Shown here: in pieces, positions 1 through 6,302 of the stretch | Layout of the letters: each line of letters opens with the position of its first letter | Numbering within the stretch: position 1 is the first letter of the stretch | DNA from: Oxalobacteraceae bacterium UBA6018 | Lineage (GTDB): Bacteria > Pseudomonadota > Gammaproteobacteria > Burkholderiales > Burkholderiaceae_D | Assembly (NCBI GenBank): GCA_002428015.1 | Contig: DIZW01000089.1 | Coordinates: forward strand, 68,726-79,905 | Direction: 5' to 3' | DNA: 11,180 nucleotides | The notes under the pieces: model-generated | Told to the model about the DNA's origin: nothing | Database searches by the model: none | What the model saw: the letters and a program-made list of their open reading frames with translations, nothing else | Made by a program: the position numbers and the translations under genes

Positions 1-527
1 GTGCCGTGCTGGTCGTCGTGGAAGACCGGGATCTTCATGCGCTCGCGCAGCTGGCGCTCGATGTAGAAGCACTCCGGCGCCTTGATGTCTTCCAGGTTGA
101 CGCCGCCGAAGGTCGGCTCCAGCGAGGCGATGATGTCGACCAGCTTGTCGGGGTCCGATTCGTTGATCTCGATGTCGAACACGTCGATGCCGGCAAACTT
201 CTTGAACAGCACGCCCTTGCCTTCCATCACAGGCTTGGAAGCGAGCGGACCGATGTTGCCCAGGCCCAGGACGGCGGTGCCGTTGGTGATCACCGCCACC
301 AGGTTGCCGCGCGCCGTGTATTTATAGGAGTTGGCCGGATCCTTGACGATTTCCTCGCAGGGCGCCGCCACGCCGGGCGAATAGGCCAGCGCCAGGTCGC
401 GCTGATTGAGCAGTTGCTTGGTCGGGGTGACGCTGATCTTGCCGGGGCGCGGACACTCGTGATACTCGAGCGCCGCCTGGCGCAATTGTTGACGCAGCTC
501 TTCCTTCTTCTCTGATGACGAATCCAT
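1..527 (-). CDS. maeB: NADP-dependent malic enzyme, N-terminal part (cut by window edge)
   Basis: The enzyme oxidatively decarboxylates malate to pyruvate, producing NAD(P)H in the cytoplasm. About 175 N-terminal residues are visible and the gene runs off the left edge. The start ATG is at 527-525, with a GGAAGG-like ribosome site at 538-543. The protein opens MDSSSEKKEELRQQLRQAAL. It then shows the family's AYSPGVAAPC segment with the catalytic-region Tyr, a YTARGNLVAVITNGTAVLGLGNIGP segment that enters the dinucleotide-binding region, and a FGGVNLEDIKAPECF metal-site segment ending in FHDDQHGT at the edge. The short N-terminus and these motifs match the MaeB type, which usually carries a C-terminal phosphotransacetylase-like domain; that part lies outside the window. 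It is transcribed divergently from the rubrerythrin gene. Family identity is very secure; the cofactor preference (NADP rather than NAD) is inferred from family resemblance. Confidence 0.93.
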   Translation of the reverse strand, partial: MDSSSEKKEELRQQLRQAALEYHECPRPGKISVTPTKQLLNQRDLALAYSPGVAAPCEEIVKDPANSYKYTARGNLVAVITNGTAVLGLGNIGPLASKPVMEGKGVLFKKFAGIDVFDIEINESDPDKLVDIIASLEPTFGGVNLEDIKAPECFYIERQLRERMKIPVFHDDQHG

Positions 528-568
528 GCTGATGCGGCCTTCCTAAGTCGATGCGGGGGAGGCCGACG

Positions 569-589
569 ATTTTAGCAGACCAAATCTGC
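569..589 (-). promoter_or_regulatory. Possible maeB promoter element with small dyad
   Basis: On the minus strand TAAAAT (574-569) could be a -10 box, lying about 40 bases upstream of the malic enzyme ATG. Just upstream is a 5-bp inverted repeat, GCAGA at 575-579 and TCTGC at 585-589, around CCAAA. No good -35 hexamer lies at 16-18 bp. The dyad may be an operator or chance. Weak evidence. Confidence 0.22.
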
Positions 590-672
590 CAGGCGTCTAC
601 GTATTTTTACCAATACCGGTTCGATAGTCATAATTTTCAAATTTTCATCACGGAGAGGGAAAAAGCTATCGC

Positions 673-706
673 ATCAATTTAAACTATCAATTTTCATAAT
701 CAATTT
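673..706. repeat. Three ATCAATTT direct repeats, 13-bp period
   Basis: ATCAATTT occurs at 673-680, 686-693 and 699-706, each start exactly 13 bases after the previous one. The 5-base spacers differ (AAACT, then TCATA), so only the 8-mer is conserved. The array sits in an AT-rich patch inside a GC-rich chromosome. It overlaps the -35 region and spacer of the best rubrerythrin promoter candidate, so the natural reading is a tandem operator for a regulator. Related ATTTTCA words occur at 633-639, 641-647 and 690-696. I cannot name the regulator. Confidence 0.6.
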
Positions 707-720
707 ATTTTTACTATGAT
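691..720 (+). promoter_or_regulatory. Candidate sigma-70 promoter of the rubrerythrin cluster
   Basis: TTTTCA (691-696, four of six matches to TTGACA) and TATGAT (715-720, five of six matches to TATAAT) are separated by 18 bp. The expected transcript start is near 727, giving a leader of about 24 bases with an AGGAG ribosome site at 740-744. The flanking DNA is AT-rich. The downstream gene's direction and the overlapping ATCAATTT repeats support this as the regulated promoter. Confidence 0.5.
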
Positions 721-750
721 TCTCCCATCGCCACACAACAGGAGAACAGC

Positions 751-1227
<477 letters not shown>

Positions 1228-1271
1228 GCCGGCGCGCCGGTCAGTCATCCAAGCCAAGCAACCAATCATCA

Positions 1272-1285
1272 GTCGATCAATCGAC
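1272..1285. repeat. Small inverted repeat between rubrerythrin and rubredoxin
   Basis: GTCGAT (1272-1277) and ATCGAC (1280-1285) form a near-perfect dyad with a 2-base centre in the 78-bp gap. The surrounding 1240-1290 stretch is rich in short TCA/ATC words and is less GC-rich than the flanking genes. It could be an operator or an RNA processing or attenuation hairpin. There is no T tract, so it is not a standard terminator. Confidence 0.3.
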
Positions 1286-1305
1286 CACTCACTAAGGACG
1301 AATTC

Positions 1306-1470
1306 ATGAAAACCTACCAATGCATCGTGTGCGGCTTCATCTACGACGAAAGCGCCGGCATGCCGGACGAGGGCATCGCCGCCGGCACCCGCTGGGACGA
1401 CATCCCGGCCGACTGGTCCTGCCCGGATTGCGGCGTGGCCAAGTCCGACTTCGAGATGGTCGAGGTCTGA
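1306..1470 (+). CDS. Rubredoxin
   Basis: A 54-residue one-electron carrier that holds a single iron on four cysteines. The two knuckles are CIVCG (C6, C9) and CPDCG (C39, C42). The intervening FIYDESAGMPDEGIAAGTRW and DDIPADWSCPDCG segments are classic rubredoxin, and the length is normal for the family. The ATG at 1306 is preceded by AAGGA at 1294-1298. The stop is only two bases before the ATG of the reductase gene, so the two genes are almost certainly translated from one mRNA. It probably takes electrons from that reductase and passes them to the upstream rubrerythrin, which has no rubredoxin domain of its own. Rubredoxins of this CPDCG type also serve alkane hydroxylases, but no alkB is present here. 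Confidence 0.96.
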   Translation: MKTYQCIVCGFIYDESAGMPDEGIAAGTRWDDIPADWSCPDCGVAKSDFEMVEV

Positions 1471-1472
1471 CC

Positions 1473-2645
1473 ATGAACGCCCACCCCGACGCGCGCCCCA
1501 TCGTCATCGTCGGCGCCGGGATGGCCGCCTACAGCCTGGCGCGCGAGCTGCGCAAGCGCGACCAGCGCCGCGCGCTGCTGCTGGTCGCTAGCGACGCCGG
1601 CCACTCCTACGCCAAGCCGATGCTGTCGAACGCGATCGCGCTGGGCAAGGGCGCGCAGCAGCTGGTGGCGCACAGCGCCGCCGCGATGGCCGCCCAGCTC
1701 GGCGCCGGCGTGCGCACCCATACCCGGGTCAGCGCCATCGACAGCGCCGCGCGCACCCTCGCCACCGACGGCGGCGAGACGATCGGCTACGCCAAGCTGG
1801 TGCTGGCGCTGGGCGCCCAGCCGATCCGCCTGGCGCTGGAAGGCGACGGCGCCGCCGCGGTCCTGTCGGTGAACCACCTCGACGACTACGCCGAACTGCG
1901 CGCACGCCTCGAGCGCGCCGGCGCGGCGGCGCGGGTGGTCATCCTCGGCGCCGGCCTGATCGGCTGCGAGTTCGCCGACGACCTGGCCGCCGGCGGGCAC
2001 CAGGTGACCCTGGTCGACCCGCAACCGCGCCCGCTGGCGGCGCTGGCCGCGCCCGCCCTGTCGAATGGGCTGGCCGCAGCCTGGCGTGAACGCGGCATCA
2101 CGCTACGCCTGGGCACCACCGCGGCCAGGGTGGACCGCGACGGCGCGGCCCTGGCCGTCACCCTGGCCGACGCCAGCGTGCTCGCCGCCGACCTGGTCAT
2201 CTCGGCCGTGGGGCTGCGTCCGCGGCTCGCGCTGGCCCAGGCGGCCGGGCTGGCGACGGCGCGCGGGATCGTGGTCGACGCCTACGGCCGGACCAGCGCC
2301 GGCGACATCTACGCGCTGGGCGACTGCGCCGAATACAGCACCGCCGGCGGCAGCGTCGTGCTGCCCTACGTGGCGCCGCTGCTGACGGCGGCGCGCGCGA
2401 TCGCCGCCACCCTGGCCGGGCAGCCCACACCGCTCGCAGTCAAGCCCGACGCCGTGATCGTCAAGACACCAAGCTACAGGCTGGCGCTGGCGCCGCCGCC
2501 ACCGGGCACCGCCGGCACCTGGGTCGAGCGGGACGACGGCGAGCGCATCGTCGCCCGCTTCATCGACCAGCTGGGCGCGCTGCGCGGCTTCGGCCTGTCC
2601 GCGCCCACCGCGGCGCTGCGCGCCAGCCTGCTGGCCGAGCTGTAG
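1473..2645 (+). CDS. FAD-dependent rubredoxin reductase (NAD(P)H:rubredoxin oxidoreductase)
   Basis: A 390-residue cytoplasmic flavoprotein that should move electrons from NAD(P)H through FAD to the adjacent rubredoxin. The N-terminal FAD-binding fold is IVIVGAGMAAY (G14, G16, with Ala in the third position). The NAD(P) fold is VVILGAGLIGCEF (G159-x-G161-x-x-G164). The second FAD signature is DIYALGDCAEY (D278-D284). The sequence and length match the RubB/AlkT-type rubredoxin reductases. The ATG at 1473 is two bases after the rubredoxin stop. The reading frame is open further upstream, but that part is antisense noise over rubredoxin and is excluded. The C-terminal region after about residue 320 should form the rubredoxin-docking domain. 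A ferredoxin or nitrite reductase-type flavoprotein is less likely given the neighbour. Confidence 0.92.
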   Translation: MNAHPDARPIVIVGAGMAAYSLARELRKRDQRRALLLVASDAGHSYAKPMLSNAIALGKGAQQLVAHSAAAMAAQLGAGVRTHTRVSAIDSAARTLATDGGETIGYAKLVLALGAQPIRLALEGDGAAAVLSVNHLDDYAELRARLERAGAAARVVILGAGLIGCEFADDLAAGGHQVTLVDPQPRPLAALAAPALSNGLAAAWRERGITLRLGTTAARVDRDGAALAVTLADASVLAADLVISAVGLRPRLALAQAAGLATARGIVVDAYGRTSAGDIYALGDCAEYSTAGGSVVLPYVAPLLTAARAIAATLAGQPTPLAVKPDAVIVKTPSYRLALAPPPPGTAGTWVERDDGERIVARFIDQLGALRGFGLSAPTAALRASLLAEL

Positions 2646-2652
2646 GCCGGCG

Positions 2653-2725
2653 CGGCCGACCGATCGGCGCGGCATGGGCCGTCGGCCGGGCGCCATGCCG
2701 GCCAGCGGCGCCGGCCGGCATGGCG
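2653..2725. terminator. Strong hairpins after the rubredoxin reductase gene
   Basis: The 94-base gap before thiL holds two stem-loops. The stronger is a perfect 13-bp stem, CGCCATGCCGGCC at 2691-2703 and GGCCGGCATGGCG at 2713-2725, around a 9-base loop. Upstream of it, CGGCCGAC (2653-2660) pairs with GTCGGCCG (2681-2688). No T tract follows, so an intrinsic terminator is uncertain. The structure may instead protect the 3' end of the rubrerythrin-cluster mRNA or stall transcription before thiL. The second stem ends one base before the TACAAT element. Confidence 0.45.
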
Positions 2726-2726
2726 G

Positions 2727-2732
2727 TACAAT
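2727..2732 (+). promoter_or_regulatory. Candidate -10 box for thiL
   Basis: TACAAT (2727-2732) lies seven bases before the thiL ATG, so the predicted transcript start falls at or next to the ATG. No ribosome site is visible before thiL, which fits a leaderless message. The -35 position (2704-2709, AGCGGC) does not match consensus and lies in the hairpin loop. The same nine bases, GTACAATCG, precede pncC at 9072-9080. Confidence 0.4.
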
Positions 2733-2739
2733 CGCGGCC

Positions 2740-3702
2740 ATGCTCTCCGAATTCGATCTCATCAAGCAGTACTTCCAGCGCGCCCGGCCCGGGCGCGCCG
2801 CGCTCGGCATCGGCGACGACTGCGCCCTGCTGGCGCCCACGCCCGGCATGCAGCTGGCCGTCTCGTCCGACATGCTGGTCGAGGACCGCCATTTCTTCGC
2901 CGGCGCCGACGCCCGCATGCTGGGCCACAAATGCCTGGCCGTGAACCTGTCCGACCTGGCCGCGATGGGCGCCCGTCCGCTTGGCTTCACCCTGGCGCTG
3001 GCGCTGCCGGCGGCCGAGCGCGACTGGCTGGCCGCCTTCTCGGCCGGCCTGTTCGCGCTGGCCGACGCGCACGAGTGCGAACTGGTGGGCGGCGACACCA
3101 CCAAGGGGCCGTTCAACATCTGCATCACCATCTTCGGCGAAATCGCGCCCGGCCACGCGCTGCGGCGCGGCGCCGCGCGCGCCGGCGACGACATCTGGAT
3201 CTCGGGCTCCCTGGGCGACGCGCGCCTGGCGCTCGAATGTTACTGGGATAAATATCCGCTCGACGTGGCAGCGCTGGAACAGGCCGGGACGCGCATGCAC
3301 CTGCCGACCCCGCGCGTGGAGCTGGGCCAGGCGCTGGCGGCGGGCCCCATCGCCCACGCCGCCATCGATATCTCGGACGGCCTGGTGGGCGACCTGGGCC
3401 ACATCCTGGCCGCCTCGCGGGTCGGCGCCACGCTAGACGTCGACGCCCTGCCGGCCGGCCCCGTGCTCGCGGCCCAGCCGCAGGAATGGCGGCGGCGCTT
3501 TTGCGCGGCCGGCGGCGACGACTACGAATTGTGCTTCACGGCGCCGCCGCAGCGGCGCGCCGCCGTCGAACAGGCCGCGCGCGCCAGCGCCACGCCGGTG
3601 ACGCGGGTGGGCCGCATCGACGCCGAGCCCGGCCTGCGCCTGGTGGACGGGAACGGCGCCGCGCTGACGATGGCGCTGGCCGGCTTCGATCACTTCGCGT
3701 AA
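2740..3702 (+). CDS. thiL: Thiamine-monophosphate kinase
   Basis: ThiL phosphorylates thiamine monophosphate with ATP to give thiamine pyrophosphate, the last step of cofactor synthesis. The 320-residue length is normal. Family motifs run in order: GIGDDCALL (D26, D27), AVSSDMLVEDRHF (S42-F52), VNLSDLAAMGARP (N69, D72), ELVGGDTTKGP (D119), DISDGLVGDLGHIL (D210, D213) and CAAGGDDYELCF (D260, D261). These give the metal- and phosphate-binding aspartates of the PurM/ThiL fold. The ATG at 2740 gives the family-typical N-terminus MLSEFDLIKQYF; a longer in-frame start at 2674 would add 22 residues read from the hairpin region and is rejected. There is no Shine-Dalgarno, and TACAAT sits just upstream. 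The last 13 bases overlap the convergent signalling gene. Confidence 0.96.
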   Translation: MLSEFDLIKQYFQRARPGRAALGIGDDCALLAPTPGMQLAVSSDMLVEDRHFFAGADARMLGHKCLAVNLSDLAAMGARPLGFTLALALPAAERDWLAAFSAGLFALADAHECELVGGDTTKGPFNICITIFGEIAPGHALRRGAARAGDDIWISGSLGDARLALECYWDKYPLDVAALEQAGTRMHLPTPRVELGQALAAGPIAHAAIDISDGLVGDLGHILAASRVGATLDVDALPAGPVLAAQPQEWRRRFCAAGGDDYELCFTAPPQRRAAVEQAARASATPVTRVGRIDAEPGLRLVDGNGAALTMALAGFDHFA

Positions 3703-6287
3703 GCTCGCCCGCGCGCCGCGCCGACTCCTAGGGCGCCACCGGCGCGCCGGCGCGCGGCTCCGCCGCGGCGGCATTCCTGGAACGCCATGCGCACGTTGGC
3801 GCGCAGTTCGGAATCGTCCCAGGGCTTGGTGTAGTAGCGATAGACGGCGCCGCTGTTGACCGCGTCGAGCACCGCGTCCACGCCCGGATAGCCGGACAGG
3901 ATCATGCGGACCGTGTCCGGGTACATCTCCTTGACCTTGCTGAGGAATTCGGTGCCGCTCATGCCCGGCATGCGCTGGTCGCACAGGATCACCTGCACCG
4001 GGTGCAGGGCCAGCATCTCGAAGCCCTGCTGGGGCGAGGTCGCGGTCAGGATGCGGTAGTGGTCACTGCTCAACAGGCGGTGCAGCGCGCCCAGCACCAC
4101 GGCGTCGTCGTCGACGATGAGCAGGCTCTCGCGCGTTGCCTGCTCTGCGTAGCGCCCGTCCGGCAGCGCGCGGTTGGCCAGCATCAGCGCGCCCATCTGC
4201 GCGGCCGGCAGCGGGCGGCTGAAGTGAAAGCCCTGCATTTCGTCGCAGCCGTTGCGGCGCAGGTAGTTTTGCTGGGCCGGCGACTCCACCCCCTCGGCGA
4301 TCACGTGCATGTGCAGGCTGTGCGCCATGCTGATGATGGCCAGCGCGATGGCGGCGTCGTCGGGATTGACGGTGACGTCGCGCACGAAGGCGATGTCGAT
4401 CTTGAGCTTGTCGATGGGGAAGCGCTTAAGGTAGGCCAGGCTGGAGTAGCCGGTGCCGAAGTCGTCGATCGCCACCCGGATGCCGAGCTGCTTGAGGTTA
4501 CCCAGCACCTCGACGGTGTGCTCGGCGTTGCTCATCAGCGCGCTCTCGGTCAATTCCAGCTCCAGCAGGGCGGCGTCGACCTGGTGGCGGTCGAGCGCGC
4601 GCCGGATTTCCCCTTCCAGGTCGCCTTCGACGAACTGGCGGCTCGACACGTTCACCGCCACCCGCACCTCGCCCACACCTTCGGCCTGCCAGGCGGCGAT
4701 CTGGCGGCAGGCCTCGTCGATGATCCAGGCGCCGGCCCGCACGATCAGGCCGGTCTCCTCGAGCACCGGCACGAATTCGGCGGGGAACACCATGCCATGG
4801 CCGGGCCGGTCCCAGCGCAGCAGCGCCTCGGCGCCGCTGATCTGGCCGCTCTGGAGGTCGACCTTGGGCTGGTAGTACAACTGGAACTGGCGCTGCTCGA
4901 GCGCGCGCCGCAGGCCCAGCTCCAGGTCCAGGCGCGCCAGCACCTGGCCGTTCATGGCGGCGGTGAAGAAGCGGTAGCCGTCGCGTCCGGCCTCCTTGGC
5001 GCGCCCCATGGCCGTGTCGGCGTAGCGGATCAGGGTGTCCGGGTCGGTGGCGTCGTCCGGGTACATGGCGATGCCGATGCTGGCCGTGAGCGCCACCATC
5101 TGACCCTGCAGGTCGAACGGCGCGCGCAGCGCCTCGCGCACCTCGTTGGCCACGTTGACGGCGTCCTGCTGGCTGCGCGTGGTGGTCAGCATCAGCGCGA
5201 ACTCGTCGCCGCCAAGGCGCCCGGCCGTGTCGCGCACCCGCACGCACGACACCAGGCGGCTGCTGAACTGGCGCAGCAGCTCGTCGCCGCAGGTCGCGCC
5301 GAGCGAGTCGTTGACGGTCTTGAAGCGGTCCAGCGCGATGAACAGCACCGCGATGCGGCGCGCGCGCCCGGCCGCGCCCTCAGCCTCGATGGTCTCGCGC
5401 AGGCTCTGGTAGAACAGCGCGCGGTTGGGCAGGCCGGTCAGGCTGTCGTAGCCGGCCAGGTGCTTGAGGCGGCGCTGGTGCTCCACCCTTTCGGTGATGT
5501 CGCGCGCCACCGCGATGAGCATGCGCGCGCTGCCCATGGTGCGCACCTGCCAGTTGATTTCGACCGGCACGGCGGACCGGTCCGAGCGGGTCAGCTCGGC
5601 CTCGACCAGGTTCGGATCGCGACCGTCGCCGCCGGACGGGTCGGACTGGCGCGCCACCTGGCCGGACTGGGCCAGCCCGTACTCGGTGGGGTCGAGCGCG
5701 AGCAGCTGGGCGCGCGGGTAGTCCAGCATGCGGCAGGCGCCGTCGTTGACGTCGGCCAGTTTCATGCTGGCCGTGTCGATCAGGAAGATGGCGTCGTCGG
5801 TGGCATCCATGGCGCTGCGAAAGCGCTGCAGCTCGGCGGTGCGCTCGCGCACGGTCTGCTCGAGCCGCACGCCATGGCTGCGCGACTCGCCGTGCAGCAG
5901 GCGCACTTCGAGCATGTTGCGGATGCGGGTGAGCACTTCGACCGGATCGAAGGGTTTGCTGACGAAGTCGCGCGCGCCGGCGTCGAGGGCGGCCAGCTTC
6001 TTGTCCGGCTCGGCCGTCACCACCAGCACCGGCAGCCAGGAGCCGGCCTCCAGCGGCGCCAGCGCCTGCATCACCTCGAACCCGCTCATGCCCGGCATGT
6101 GCAGGTCAAGGATGATCAGGTCGTAGCGGTGCTCCTGGTGCATGGGCGCCACCTGGCGCGGATCGGTGGTGCTGTGCACATTGGTGTAGCCGGTGCTGCT
6201 GAGTAAAAACTCGAGCAGCTGGACGTTGACCGGCTGGTCGTCGACGATCAGGATGGCCGCCTTGAGGATGTCGTCTGGATGGATCAT
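3690..6287 (-). CDS. REC-PAS-GGDEF-EAL-REC c-di-GMP signalling protein, likely phosphodiesterase
   Basis: An 865-residue cytoplasmic response regulator, last gene of the signalling operon, starting 15 bases after the kinase stop. REC1 (about 10-125) has D16, D17, phospho-acceptor D61, T91 and K111. A short helix leads into a PAS domain (about 156-270). GGDEF (about 280-440) has G359-F363 intact and an RxxD I-site (R350-D353), but FIALDRF puts A318 where the first Asp of the usual D-x-D metal motif stands, and ATCGD replaces the common HxxGD. EAL (about 450-705) has E487, N546, E578, D608, D609, K629 and E665, the set expected for an active c-di-GMP phosphodiesterase. REC2 (about 720-838) has D726, D727, phospho-acceptor D770, S798 and K821, and resembles receivers of RpfG-like proteins. 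A low-complexity Arg/Ala/Gly tail of about 25 residues overlaps thiL. Net phosphodiesterase activity is inferred. Confidence 0.92.
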   Translation of the reverse strand: MIHPDDILKAAILIVDDQPVNVQLLEFLLSSTGYTNVHSTTDPRQVAPMHQEHRYDLIILDLHMPGMSGFEVMQALAPLEAGSWLPVLVVTAEPDKKLAALDAGARDFVSKPFDPVEVLTRIRNMLEVRLLHGESRSHGVRLEQTVRERTAELQRFRSAMDATDDAIFLIDTASMKLADVNDGACRMLDYPRAQLLALDPTEYGLAQSGQVARQSDPSGGDGRDPNLVEAELTRSDRSAVPVEINWQVRTMGSARMLIAVARDITERVEHQRRLKHLAGYDSLTGLPNRALFYQSLRETIEAEGAAGRARRIAVLFIALDRFKTVNDSLGATCGDELLRQFSSRLVSCVRVRDTAGRLGGDEFALMLTTTRSQQDAVNVANEVREALRAPFDLQGQMVALTASIGIAMYPDDATDPDTLIRYADTAMGRAKEAGRDGYRFFTAAMNGQVLARLDLELGLRRALEQRQFQLYYQPKVDLQSGQISGAEALLRWDRPGHGMVFPAEFVPVLEETGLIVRAGAWIIDEACRQIAAWQAEGVGEVRVAVNVSSRQFVEGDLEGEIRRALDRHQVDAALLELELTESALMSNAEHTVEVLGNLKQLGIRVAIDDFGTGYSSLAYLKRFPIDKLKIDIAFVRDVTVNPDDAAIALAIISMAHSLHMHVIAEGVESPAQQNYLRRNGCDEMQGFHFSRPLPAAQMGALMLANRALPDGRYAEQATRESLLIVDDDAVVLGALHRLLSSDHYRILTATSPQQGFEMLALHPVQVILCDQRMPGMSGTEFLSKVKEMYPDTVRMILSGYPGVDAVLDAVNSGAVYRYYTKPWDDSELRANVRMAFQECRRGGAARRRAGGALGVGAARGRAYAK

Positions 6288-6302
6288 GGATGGATCAAGC
6301 GG

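Noticed and set aside
673..706. CRISPR-like array
   Set aside because: Units of 8 bp with 5-base spacers are far too short for CRISPR; a tandem operator fits better.
1320..1472. 51-codon N-terminal extension of the rubredoxin reductase
   Set aside because: It is an Arg/His-rich shadow of the rubredoxin gene; the ATG at 1473 gives the normal FAD-binding N-terminus.
2646..2739. TPP riboswitch upstream of thiL
   Set aside because: The gap is only 94 bases, lacks the conserved CTGAGA and ACCTGA-type blocks, and consists of simple GC hairpins.
3739..3750. 12-bp palindrome CCGGCGCGCCGG, also at 1229-1240
   Set aside because: Two copies of a pure G/C palindrome are expected by chance in this genome; one is inside a coding region, so no shared function is argued.
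4002..6206. Very long plus-strand open frame (734 codons) over the EAL protein gene
   Set aside because: It lies antisense to a gene with clear domains in every part; the translation is His/Val/Gly/Gln-rich with no recognisable motif, a usual effect of high GC.
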